A DNA stretch of 64,000 bases from Prevotellaceae bacterium HUN156 (GCA_900119285.1 FPIT01000004.1:281578-345577); one strand, 5' to 3'. Positions 53,530-59,920 are shown, counted from the first letter of the stretch. The notes: generated by a model from the sequence alone, not told the origin. Numbers and translations are program-made.

Positions 53530-54497
53530 TAATACTGCATCGTGCAGCAGTGCAGACTTCCGTGTTGCTTGATAACGGCACAACAGTCGATACCAACAAT
53601 CTCTCTATCAGGGAATGCTTCGCCAATGATGCGCATAGCTTCTGCATCAAGGTCGGGTTGCTTGTAGGTAGGTACGAGTACGGCACCATTCACAATAAGA
53701 TAGTTGGCGTAGGTGGCTGGCAGGCGGTCGCCGTCATCGTAGATAGGACGGGGTAGTGGTAGCTTTAATAAGCGATAAGGCTTACCCTCCAGTGTGCGCA
53801 GAGCCTGCAATTCCTTCTCCATTTCTGCCAGGTCGGGATGCGCTTCATCTCCTCCTGTATATAATAAGGTGTCGTTAGGACAGATGCGTACCAATGTGTC
53901 AATGTGTCCGTCGGTATCATCACCGATAAGACTGCCGTGGTTCAGCCATACGATACGTTCTGCACCCAACCACTCCTTCAGTCGCTTTTCTATTTCCTGT
54001 TGGGTAAGTGGCTGATTGCGATGAGGCGCCATCAGACAACAGGCTGTAGTGAATATAGTGCCCTTGCCATCGCTCTCTATGGAGCCGCCTTCCAATACAA
54101 AGTCCAGATGGTCTTCGTATATACCCTTCACAATGCCCTGCTCATATAGGTGCTTGTTGATTTGGTTGTCAAGAGTAGCCTCAAACTTCTCGCCCCATCC
54201 GTTGAAACAAAAGTCCAGCAGAACTTTAGTGGTGATTGGTGAGTGGTGAGTGGTGAGAGAATCGCCTTGCTCTTCCACCGTAATAAACCCATGATCTCTT
54301 GCCCAAGTGTCGTTATGTGGGATACTATCTACCACGATAAGGGGTTCGCGCTTTTTGATTTCGCGAGCCATCTCCTCGTATACGGCAGTTATCTCTGGCA
54401 GGATAGGTGCCCAGTCAGTATCTTTATGAGGCCATGTCAGTTGTACGGCACTCTGTGGCTCCCATTCGGCGAGCATTCGGCGTTTTGTATTATTCAT
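53526..54497 (-). CDS. aguA: Agmatine deiminase with repeat-encoded insertion
   Basis: This enzyme converts agmatine to N-carbamoylputrescine and ammonia. The 323-residue guanidino-group-modifying fold shows WEPQSAVQLTWPHKDTDW (residues 11-28), NDTWARDHGFITVEE (62-76), LLDFCFNGWGEKFEA, EGGSIESDGKGTIFTT, GDDTDGHIDTLVR with the catalytic His, and the nucleophile cysteine near GSLHCCTMQ at the end. Residues 81-90 (LTTHHSPITT) are encoded by four heptamers and interrupt a region that is normally short. The ATG at 54497 is used because the open frame further upstream is a translated AT-rich repeat (NYTNYTNN) and contains the promoter. Confidence 0.92.
   Translation of the reverse strand: MNNTKRRMLAEWEPQSAVQLTWPHKDTDWAPILPEITAVYEEMAREIKKREPLIVVDSIPHNDTWARDHGFITVEEQGDSLTTHHSPITTKVLLDFCFNGWGEKFEATLDNQINKHLYEQGIVKGIYEDHLDFVLEGGSIESDGKGTIFTTACCLMAPHRNQPLTQQEIEKRLKEWLGAERIVWLNHGSLIGDDTDGHIDTLVRICPNDTLLYTGGDEAHPDLAEMEKELQALRTLEGKPYRLLKLPLPRPIYDDGDRLPATYANYLIVNGAVLVPTYKQPDLDAEAMRIIGEAFPDREIVGIDCCAVIKQHGSLHCCTMQYY
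54230..54257. repeat. Four heptamers (TGGTGAG type) inside aguA
   Basis: TGGTGAT followed by three TGGTGAG units runs 54230-54257. The reverse complement is CTCACCA, again a TCA-core heptamer. Twenty-eight bases are not a multiple of three, so the flanking bases compensate to keep the frame. Confidence 0.9.
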
Positions 54498-54501
54498 AGT
54501 G

Positions 54502-54560
54502 CAAAAGTACGAAATATTATTCGTATAATTCGTGTAATTCGTTGTTTTTTTATATTTTTG
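54502..54560. promoter_or_regulatory. Divergent promoters: aguA (minus) and mini-ABC gene (plus)
   Basis: On the minus strand TACTTTTG (complement of 54502-54509) ends 4 bp before the aguA ATG, so the transcript is probably leaderless. On the plus strand TATTTTTG at 54553-54560 ends 9 bp before the ATG at 54570. An AT-rich direct repeat (TATAATTCGTGTAATTCG at 54524-54541) lies between. Confidence 0.6.
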
Positions 54561-54569
54561 CATCCGATT

Positions 54570-55034
54570 ATGATGTTAGAATTACTAAATATTACCATAG
54601 GTGAAGTCATCAAAGACCTCTCGCTGACGATCCCAGACGGTCAACTCTTGAGTGTAGTAGGGGATAAGGGCGCTGGCAAGACCACACTGCTGCGTGCCAT
54701 ACTTGGCTTCCTCTCTGTTGACAAGGGGTATGTCAGCATCGATGGCGAACTGCTCACTCCGCTCTCTGCTCCCTATTTCCGTCGCCAGATGGCTTATGTG
54801 CCCCAACGCCTGTCGCTGCCAGAAGGTTACGACAAAGTGCCTACCGACTATGTGGCACTTCTAGAACTTGCTGTGGGTTCTGGCAAAAAACTGCTGCTAG
54901 TGGACGAGCCTCCATATCCGCTTAGCGAAGACCAGCAGCTAAGGGTGGAGCGCCTATTGACAACCGCCCAGCAGCAGGGATGCACCATCCTGGCCATTAA
55001 CCAACGTATCAACAATAATATCATCACATTATGA
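54570..55034 (+). CDS. Very small ABC-type ATPase lacking the signature motif
   Basis: The 154-residue protein starts like an ABC ATPase (LELLNITIGEVIKDLSLTIP). It has a Walker A GDKGAGKTTLL (about 31-41), a Q-loop MAYVPQRLSL and a Walker B KLLLVDEPPYPL. The helical subdomain and LSGGQ signature, normally about 60-70 residues between Q-loop and Walker B, are missing: only about 25 residues separate them. The H-loop histidine is Asn (AINQRI). The adjacent ATG at 54573 is an alternative start. It overlaps the next gene by 4 bp. It could be a trimmed ABC protein working with that membrane protein, or a regulatory ATPase. Confidence 0.75.
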   Translation: MMLELLNITIGEVIKDLSLTIPDGQLLSVVGDKGAGKTTLLRAILGFLSVDKGYVSIDGELLTPLSAPYFRRQMAYVPQRLSLPEGYDKVPTDYVALLELAVGSGKKLLLVDEPPYPLSEDQQLRVERLLTTAQQQGCTILAINQRINNNIITL

Positions 55035-55300
55035 TGCTCTTTTATATAATAGTAGTTGTCGCCGTACTTGTGTGGAAAGGATACTATGCTACCTTACGCG
55101 CCATGAATACCTACCGTCAGGACCGTCAGAACCACGACTCGCTGCGCGAATACCTGTTGGGCAATGGTGCCACCCAGTGGCAGTCCTTGCAACCTTTTTA
55201 TCTGCATGCCGCCCAACGAGCCTTGCAACCTATGTTCAAGCAGTGGCAACTATGGTTGGCTTTGCTGCTGTTAGGCGTTGTAGTCGTGCTACTTAGATAA
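55031..55300 (+). CDS. Small two-helix membrane protein
   Basis: I do not recognise this 89-residue protein. It has an N-terminal membrane helix (MLFYIIVVVAVLVWKGYY) and a C-terminal helix (WLALLLLGVVVVLLR). The polar middle of about 50 residues is rich in Gln, Arg and Tyr (MNTYRQDRQNHDSLREYLLG). The gene overlaps the mini-ABC ATPase by an ATGA, so the two are translated together, suggesting the ATPase acts at the membrane through this protein. It is too small to be a normal ABC permease. A terminator follows. Confidence 0.65.
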   Translation: MMLFYIIVVVAVLVWKGYYATLRAMNTYRQDRQNHDSLREYLLGNGATQWQSLQPFYLHAAQRALQPMFKQWQLWLALLLLGVVVVLLR

Positions 55301-55343
55301 ATATGATTCTAAAAGGATAGATTGGATACAGAATTTTTTTCGA

Positions 55344-55384
55344 AAAAATGGCGACTTCTATTTGGGAAGTTGCCGATTTTTTTG
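55344..55384 (+). terminator. Terminator of the mini-ABC/membrane pair
   Basis: GGCGACTTC (55350-55358) pairs with GAAGTTGCC (55366-55374), with one G-U pair. The stem is flanked by A6 on the left and seven T's (55377-55383) on the right. It overlaps the -33 element of the next gene. Confidence 0.75.
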
Positions 55385-55392
55385 TAATTTTG
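55361..55392 (+). promoter_or_regulatory. Promoter of the PurF-like gene
   Basis: TTTG at 55361-55364 lies in the loop of the upstream terminator. TAATTTTG follows at 55385-55392 after 20 bp, giving near-ideal spacing. The leader to the ATG at 55440 is about 43 nt. Confidence 0.75.
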
Positions 55393-55439
55393 CAGCCCAT
55401 AAAGACATTAACTATACACACAAAAAGGTAAAAATCATT

Positions 55440-56894
55440 ATGGGTGGCTTCTTTGGCACAATCTCTACAAAGGACTGCGTAAACGATTTGTTTTACGGGA
55501 CCGACTACAACTCGCACTTAGGTACAAAACGCGCTGGTATGGTAACTTTCGATAAGGAAAGTGGATTTCATCGTTCTATCCACTCCCTCGAACGCCAGTA
55601 TTTCCGCTCACGTTTTGAAGACGAATTAGACAGTTTTAAGGGTAATCAGGGCGTAGGTGTCATCAGTGATACAGACCCACAGCCCATCATCGTCAATTCC
55701 CATTTGGGACGCTATGCCGTAGTGACGGTGGCAAAAATCAATAACCTGCGAGAGATTGCCGAAGAATTGCTGGCAGAGCGCATGCACTTCAGTGAGATGT
55801 CTGCCAACAACATCAATCAGACCGAGCTTGTTGCCCTGCTCATCAATATGGGAAATACCTTCGTAGAAGGCATCAATAAGGTATATCAAAAGATTGAAGG
55901 CTCATGTTCGATGCTTATCCTGACGGAAGACGGCATCATTGCTGCCCGCGACTTCCTAGGACGTACACCTATCGTTATCGGTGAGAAAGAGGTTCATTCG
56001 TTGTCGCCTATCGGTACTGACTATTGTGTTAAGGCGTATGCAGTATCCAGCGAGACCACTAGCTTCCCCAATCTCGACTATAAAGTATTGCGCGATGTTG
56101 GTCCTGGCGAGATTATCAAACTGAAGGCCGATGGCATCGAGGTTTTGCAGAAACCACTGAGCCGTTGTCAGATATGCTCATTCCTTTGGGTTTACTACGG
56201 ATTCCCTGCCAGCGACTACGAGGGAATCAACACTGAGGCTGTACGTGAGAAGAACGGTCGCTTGCTAGGTGAGAAAGATGATGTTGATGCCGACTTGGTT
56301 TGTGGTATTCCAGATTCAGGTGTAGGTATGGCGTTGGGCTATTCTGAAGGAAAAAAGATTCCCTATAAGCGTGCCGTACTGAAATATACCCCCACATGGC
56401 CACGCTCCTTTACTCCAGGCAATCAGAATCGCCGTGCACTTGTGGCTAAGATGAAGCTGATTCCTAACCCTGCTATCCTGAAAGACCAGCGCATCGTGTT
56501 CTGCGACGACAGTATTGTGCGTGGTACTCAATTGCGAGATAATGTGCGTACATTCTTCGAGAATGGTGCTAAGGATGTTCACGTGCGCATCTCTTGTCCG
56601 CCATTGGTATATGGCTGCCCATTTATCGGCTTTACCTCTTCTAAGAGTGACCTGGAGTTGATAACTCGTCGTATTATTCAGGATTTCGAGGGTGATGACA
56701 AAAAGAACCTCGAACGCTATGCTACCACAGGTTCGCCTGAATATGAGCGTATGGTGAAGGAGATTGCTCGTCGCTTAGGTCTTACCTCTCTGAAGTTTGC
56801 TACGATAGAAGACCTCATTGAGAGCATTGGACTGCCTAAAGAGCGCGTATGTACTCACTGCTTTGATGGTAGCAGCTACTGCCACGAAAAGTAG
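55440..56894 (+). CDS. Amidophosphoribosyltransferase-like protein lacking the N-terminal cysteine
   Basis: The 484-residue protein has the Ntn-glutaminase fold (LFYGTDYNSHLGTKRAGMVT, NSHLGRYAVVTVAKI, ARDFLGRTPIVIGE) and a PRPP-binding phosphoribosyltransferase domain with KDQRIVFCDDSIVRGTQLRD and VHVRISCPPLVYGCPFIGF, as in PurF. PurF begins Met-Cys-Gly, where Cys is the glutaminase nucleophile after Met removal. Here the start is MGGFFGTIS, with no Cys nearby except residue 13. It may therefore use free ammonia, or have another role. CxxC-type cysteines near the C terminus (VCTHCFDGSSYCHE) could hold an Fe-S cluster. It is monocistronic, with a hairpin repeat directly after the stop. Confidence 0.85.
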   Translation: MGGFFGTISTKDCVNDLFYGTDYNSHLGTKRAGMVTFDKESGFHRSIHSLERQYFRSRFEDELDSFKGNQGVGVISDTDPQPIIVNSHLGRYAVVTVAKINNLREIAEELLAERMHFSEMSANNINQTELVALLINMGNTFVEGINKVYQKIEGSCSMLILTEDGIIAARDFLGRTPIVIGEKEVHSLSPIGTDYCVKAYAVSSETTSFPNLDYKVLRDVGPGEIIKLKADGIEVLQKPLSRCQICSFLWVYYGFPASDYEGINTEAVREKNGRLLGEKDDVDADLVCGIPDSGVGMALGYSEGKKIPYKRAVLKYTPTWPRSFTPGNQNRRALVAKMKLIPNPAILKDQRIVFCDDSIVRGTQLRDNVRTFFENGAKDVHVRISCPPLVYGCPFIGFTSSKSDLELITRRIIQDFEGDDKKNLERYATTGSPEYERMVKEIARRLGLTSLKFATIEDLIESIGLPKERVCTHCFDGSSYCHEK

Positions 56895-56896
56895 GA

Positions 56897-56957
56897 GCCT
56901 ACCCCTAACCCCTCCCTTTTGGGAGGGGAACTTAATTCGTTCGATTCGTTCGATTCG
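56897..56957. repeat. C-rich hairpin repeat plus AATTCGTTCGATTCGT repeat
   Basis: CCCCTCCC (56909-56916) and GGGAGGGG (56921-56928) form a perfect stem with a TTTT loop, preceded by GCCTACCCCTAA. The same element recurs at 58780-58809 and, inverted, at 58841-58876. It is followed at 56933-56957 by the sequence also found in the 33.9-34.1 kb palindrome. No T-run follows, so terminator activity is uncertain. The rest of the gap to 57033 is AT-rich. Confidence 0.75.
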
Positions 56958-57032
56958 TGTTCGAAATAAATAGCTCGTGTTAAAAAACGCAAAAAACAAG
57001 TCGCGTATTTAGCGTAATTCGTTGTTTTTTCG

Positions 57033-57040
57033 TAATTTTG
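57033..57040 (+). promoter_or_regulatory. -7 promoter element of the Nif3 gene
   Basis: TAATTTTG lies 23 bp before the GTG at 57064. A GTAATTCGTTG stretch precedes it but no -33 TTTG at standard spacing is clear. Confidence 0.6.
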
Positions 57041-57063
57041 CGGTCTAAATTCATTTTTGAAGC

Positions 57064-57855
57064 GTGAAAATAAAGCAAGTGCTGAGCGCCCTTGAACAAT
57101 TCGCGCCCCTGCCCTTACAGGAAAGCTGGGACAATGCTGGCCTGCAACTGGGACTGACAGAGGCGGAAGTTTCAGGGGCATTATTGTGTCTAGACGTCAA
57201 CGAAGCTATCGTTGATGAAGCTATTCGTAAGGGCTGCAATCTCATTGTCAGCCACCATCCGTTGCTGTTTCGTGGACTCAAGCAGATTACCGATGCCGAC
57301 TATGTTCAGCGTTGCGTCATCAAGGCTTTGAAGCATGACATCGTCATCGTTTCCATGCATACCAATATGGATAACGCTAAAGATGGTGTCAACTACAAGA
57401 TTGCCGAGAAACTCGGACTGCAAGAGCTTAGTTTCCTTTCACCCCTCACCTCTCAGCCTTCACCTCTTGATGGGGGCAGCGGTGTTATCGGCTCCCTCTC
57501 TCAGCCTATGGAGGCTAAGGCTTTCATCAATCTGCTGAAAAAGCAGTTTAACGTGCAGTGTGTGCAGTGTAATGAGCTGTTGCAGCGTCCTATTCGCAAG
57601 GTAGCCCTCTGTGGTGGTGCTGGCGACTTCCTCCTCGACGATGCTGTGAAGCAGGGCGCTGATGTATTCATCACTGGCGAGATGCACTATCATCAGTACT
57701 TCGGCCACGAACAGCGCATCCAGATATGCGTCATCGGCCACTATCAGTCAGAGCAGTACACCAGCGAAATCTTCCGCGACATCATTGCCAAGGAGTGTCC
57801 GGGTGTGCGCACTGAGATAACAGAGATAAATACAAATCCAATAGTATATATTTAA
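57064..57855 (+). CDS. Nif3-like dinuclear metal-centre protein (GTG start)
   Basis: The 263-residue protein of the Nif3/YbgI/GTP cyclohydrolase I type 2 family forms hexamers with a two-metal site. Metal-ligand motifs are visible: QESWDNAGLQLGL (start), NLIVSHHPLLFRGLKQI (the HH pair), IVSMHTNMDNAKDGVNYKIA and, near the end, DVFITGEMHYHQYFGH and VIGHYQSEQYTSEIFRD. The exact reaction is unsettled. Residues 125-134 (LSPLTSQPSP) are encoded by four degenerate heptamers and lengthen the variable linker before GSGVIGSL. The start is GTG, with no ATG in a suitable position. A structured spacer of 71 bp leads to the zinc-ribbon gene, a common partner in Bacteroidota. Confidence 0.9.
   Translation: MKIKQVLSALEQFAPLPLQESWDNAGLQLGLTEAEVSGALLCLDVNEAIVDEAIRKGCNLIVSHHPLLFRGLKQITDADYVQRCVIKALKHDIVIVSMHTNMDNAKDGVNYKIAEKLGLQELSFLSPLTSQPSPLDGGSGVIGSLSQPMEAKAFINLLKKQFNVQCVQCNELLQRPIRKVALCGGAGDFLLDDAVKQGADVFITGEMHYHQYFGHEQRIQICVIGHYQSEQYTSEIFRDIIAKECPGVRTEITEINTNPIVYI
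57437..57464. repeat. Four degenerate heptamers inside the Nif3 gene
   Basis: TTTCACC, CCTCACC, TCTCAGC and CTTCACC follow each other without gaps (consensus YYTCACC). They fall in the variable middle of the protein. Confidence 0.75.
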
Positions 57856-57858
57856 TCC

Positions 57859-57910
57859 TAGGAGAGCCCAGGAGGCCCAGGGAAATCCTGGGCCTTCCTG
57901 GAAACTCCTA
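57859..57910. repeat. Stable hairpin in the nif3 to zinc-ribbon spacer
   Basis: CCAGGAGGCCCAGG (57868-57881) pairs with CCTGGGCCTTCCTGG (57887-57901) with a one-base bulge and a GAAAT loop. An outer TAGGAG/CTCCTA pair (57859-57864 and 57905-57910) extends it. There is no T-run, so it may be an RNA-processing or stability element between cotranscribed genes rather than a terminator. Confidence 0.75.
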
Positions 57911-57926
57911 ATAAAAACAACAAATT

Positions 57927-58772
57927 ATGGCAAAGAAAGATCCTACAGATTTGACAGTAGAAGAGCGTCTGAAGACTCTCTATCAGCTGCAGACCACGTT
58001 GTCAAGCATCGACGAGAAGCGTGCACTCAGAGGTGAGCTGCCTCTGGAAGTAGAAGACCTTGAGGACGAGATCGAAGGTCTCACCACCCGTATTGAGAAG
58101 ATTCAGAACGACATTGATGACTATCAGCGTGCTGTTGCTCAGAAAAAGGGTGAGATTGAGACTGCCAAGGCCAGCGTAGAGCGCTACAAGGCACAGCTCA
58201 ACGATGTTAAGAACAACCGTGAGTATGACACCTTGTCTAAGGAAATCGAGTTCCAGACACTGGAAATTGAGCTCTGCAACAAGAAGATTAAGGAGGCTAA
58301 CTACAAGGTAGAAGAGAAGAAGGCTGAGCTCGAGCAGAACCAGGCTATTATCGAAGACCGTCGTCAGGCTCTCGACCTGAAGAAGGCTGAGCTCGATGAG
58401 ATTATGGAAGAGACTCGTGCAGAGGAAGAGAAACTGAAGGTAAAGGTGAAGGAGCTCGAGGTAAAGATTGAGCCACGTCTGCTTACCTCATTCAAGCGCA
58501 TCCGCAAGAACGCTCGCAACGGTCTGGGTATCGTTTACGTGCAGCGTGATGCCTGTGGTGGTTGCTTCAACAAGATTCCACCCCAGCGTCAGCTCGATAT
58601 CAAGATGCACAAGAAGGTTATCGTTTGTGAGTATTGTGGTCGTATCCTGATCGACCCCGAGTTGGCAGGTGTTAAGATTGCCGCTCCAAATACTGAGGAG
58701 AAGAAGACTCGCAAGCGCGCCATTCGCAAGACTGTAAAGAAGGACGAGGATATCGTTCCTGAGGCAGAATAA
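57927..58772 (+). CDS. Coiled-coil C4 zinc-ribbon protein (DUF164/CT398/HP0958-like)
   Basis: The 281-residue protein has a long antiparallel coiled coil (residues about 10-185, heptads rich in Glu/Lys/Leu, including the conserved VKNNREYDTLSKEIE). It is followed by a C-terminal zinc ribbon with CGGCFNKIPPQRQ and VCEYCGRILIDPELA. The last 30 residues are highly basic then acidic. HP0958 of Helicobacter binds RNA and RpoN/flagellar partners; the role in non-flagellated Bacteroidota is unknown. It follows Nif3, as often in this phylum, and is closed by a terminator made from a C-rich repeat. Confidence 0.9.
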   Translation: MAKKDPTDLTVEERLKTLYQLQTTLSSIDEKRALRGELPLEVEDLEDEIEGLTTRIEKIQNDIDDYQRAVAQKKGEIETAKASVERYKAQLNDVKNNREYDTLSKEIEFQTLEIELCNKKIKEANYKVEEKKAELEQNQAIIEDRRQALDLKKAELDEIMEETRAEEEKLKVKVKELEVKIEPRLLTSFKRIRKNARNGLGIVYVQRDACGGCFNKIPPQRQLDIKMHKKVIVCEYCGRILIDPELAGVKIAAPNTEEKKTRKRAIRKTVKKDEDIVPEAE

Positions 58773-58779
58773 GAAAAGG

Positions 58780-58820
58780 CCTACCCCAAACCCCTCCCCA
58801 TAGGAGGGGCTTTTTTTTTT
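58780..58820 (+). terminator. Terminator formed by a C-rich repeat
   Basis: CCCCTCC (58791-58797) pairs with GGAGGGG (58803-58809), preceded by CCTACCCCAAA and followed by C and ten T's. It is the same repeat as at 56897-56931, here with a T-run so that it serves as a true terminator for the zinc-ribbon gene. Confidence 0.85.
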
Positions 58821-58821
58821 A

Positions 58822-59313
58822 TTATCTCTGCGCATGATGTTCCCCTCCCTTTAGGGAGGGGTTAGGGGAAGGCTCGTATCCCGGTATCTCTTCCTCAAAG
58901 TGGAATGACTGACTGTCGTAGTCCATTTTGCAGCAGTAGTGTTGCACCCCATTGCTAACCACCAGATAGTCCACGTGGAGTAGGAGGTTGTATGCCGATA
59001 TCTGATTAAACACCCGCTGTGTTATCTGCACGGTGGGTGCTTTGTATTCTATAATCATCTGCGGATGCGCATTCTTGTCATATACGATAGAGTCGCAGCG
59101 CAGCGTCTTGTCGCCACACTGCAGAGCCACCTCGTTGGCCATCAGCCCCTTAGGATAGCCCTTCTCTGTCATCAGCCAGTTCACGAAGTGCTGGCGCACC
59201 CACTCCTCGGGCGTCAGTGCCACGAAGCGTTTGCGCAGCGAGTCGAATATCTCCGGCCTTTCTCGCGTACCCCTTATCTTTACGTCAAACGACGGCAAGT
59301 TCAGTTCCTTCAT
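58822..59313 (-). CDS. HsdR N-terminal-like nuclease-domain protein with repeat-encoded tail
   Basis: The 163-residue protein corresponds to the 'type I restriction enzyme R protein N-terminal' domain (HSDR_N_2). The PD-(D/E)xK-type core is seen as MANEVALQCGDKTLRCDSIV followed by MIIEYKAP, giving D and ExK. It contains no helicase or translocase part and no hsdM/hsdS gene is near, so it is a stand-alone small nuclease-like protein common in Bacteroidota, not a restriction system. The last 16 residues (PSPNPSLKGGEHHAQR) are encoded by an inverted copy of the C-rich hairpin repeat (58841-58876). The start overlaps the phosphatase stop by 4 bp. Confidence 0.8.
   Translation of the reverse strand: MKELNLPSFDVKIRGTRERPEIFDSLRKRFVALTPEEWVRQHFVNWLMTEKGYPKGLMANEVALQCGDKTLRCDSIVYDKNAHPQMIIEYKAPTVQITQRVFNQISAYNLLLHVDYLVVSNGVQHYCCKMDYDSQSFHFEEEIPGYEPSPNPSLKGGEHHAQR
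58841..58876. repeat. Inverted copy of the C-rich hairpin repeat
   Basis: CCCCTCCCT (58842-58850) and AGGGAGGGG (58853-58861) form a near-perfect palindrome followed by TTAGGGGAAGGC. It lies tail-to-tail with the copy at 58780-58809 and is inside the 3' end of the HsdR-N-like gene. Confidence 0.8.
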
Positions 59314-59762
59314 TCCGTCATACTTTCTAAAATACCCTCACAGCCCTCCAGTACGTCGCGCCATGTGGCATCAAAGTTGCCCGTATACCAAGGGTCAGCC
59401 ACATCGCCAGGGCGACGGGTATAGTCCATCAGCATGCGTATCTTTCCTTCGGGATCTCCGCCACAGATGCGATTCATGTTGCGCATATTCCACGTATCCA
59501 TACCCACTATCAGGTCGAAGCGGTTGTAGTCGTTGCGTGTCATCTGTCGAGCAGTCTTTCCTGCACATCCTATGCCGTGTTCTGCCAGTTTGCGTCGTGC
59601 TGGCGGATATACGGCATTGCCTATCTCTTCCGTTGATGTAGCAGCCGACTCGATGTAGAACTCCTCTTCTCGTCCAGCCTTAGCCACCAAATCCTTCATC
59701 ACGAATTCTGCCATCGGACTTCTGCAAATATTCCCGTGACAGACAAATAATATCTTTTTCAT
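59310..59762 (-). CDS. Low-molecular-weight protein tyrosine phosphatase
   Basis: The 150-residue enzyme has the signature loop VCHGNICRSPMAEF with nucleophile Cys8 and Arg14, and the general acid Asp123 in ADPWYTGNFD. GMDTWNMRNMNR is typical of the family. It dephosphorylates tyrosine or arginine residues, often of capsule-regulating kinases, although no such kinase is in this window. The ATG at 59762 is chosen because it begins the family's usual MKKILFVCHGN and follows a good promoter. It overlaps the HsdR-N-like gene by 4 bp. Confidence 0.93.
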   Translation of the reverse strand: MKKILFVCHGNICRSPMAEFVMKDLVAKAGREEEFYIESAATSTEEIGNAVYPPARRKLAEHGIGCAGKTARQMTRNDYNRFDLIVGMDTWNMRNMNRICGGDPEGKIRMLMDYTRRPGDVADPWYTGNFDATWRDVLEGCEGILESMTE

Positions 59763-59767
59763 GTATG

Positions 59768-59798
59768 CAAAGGTACAAATTACCAAGCGAAAAACAAA
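59768..59798 (-). promoter_or_regulatory. Promoter of the phosphatase unit
   Basis: On the minus strand TTTG (complement of 59795-59798) and TACCTTTG (complement of 59768-59775) are 19 bp apart. The -7 box ends 5 bp before the ATG, suggesting a leaderless transcript. Confidence 0.7.
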
Positions 59799-59813
59799 AC
59801 GAAAGTATAATTT

Positions 59814-59872
59814 TATACCATTTCGGGTATAATTGTGGGTAAATTATAAAAAATTATACCCGTTTTGGTATA
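59814..59872. promoter_or_regulatory. Two HipB-type operators
   Basis: Two 18-bp dyads of the form TATACC-N6-GGTATA lie at 59814-59831 and 59855-59872, 41 bp centre to centre (about four helical turns). A half-site GGTATA follows at 59909-59914. E. coli HipB binds similar dyads (TATCC-N8-GGATA). The second dyad overlaps the -33 region of the hip operon, so autorepression is likely. The first lies 16 bp behind the -33 of the divergent phosphatase promoter. Confidence 0.85.
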
Positions 59873-59890
59873 CTATTAAGAAATAATGCT

Positions 59891-59898
59891 TATATTTG
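59891..59898 (+). promoter_or_regulatory. -7 promoter element of the hip operon
   Basis: TATATTTG matches TAnnTTTG, between the second operator and the GGTATA half-site, 22 bp before the hipB ATG. A TTTG at 59864-59867, inside the second operator, is 23 bp upstream. Confidence 0.7.
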
Positions 59899-59920
59899 CA
59901 CCCGATAAGGTATAATATCT

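Noticed and set aside
54498..54563. Upstream extension of aguA (NYTNYTNN residues)
   Set aside because: It is the translation of an AT-rich repeat and includes the -7 box; AguA similarity starts at 54497.
54243..54569. Long N-terminal extension of the mini-ABC gene
   Set aside because: The frame runs antisense through aguA and its promoter; ABC similarity begins at 54570.
54570..55034. Frameshifted full-length ABC transporter gene
   Set aside because: The shortened region between Q-loop and Walker B is continuous in one frame and the other frames there do not encode an LSGGQ motif that I can see.
56775..57281. Minus-strand frames of 74-101 codons between the PurF-like and Nif3 genes
   Set aside because: They are antisense to coding sequence or translations of the C-rich and AT-rich repeats, with no promoter or family similarity.
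58822..59313. Part of a type I restriction-modification system
   Set aside because: Only the small HsdR-N-like domain is present; no helicase part and no hsdM or hsdS gene lies nearby.
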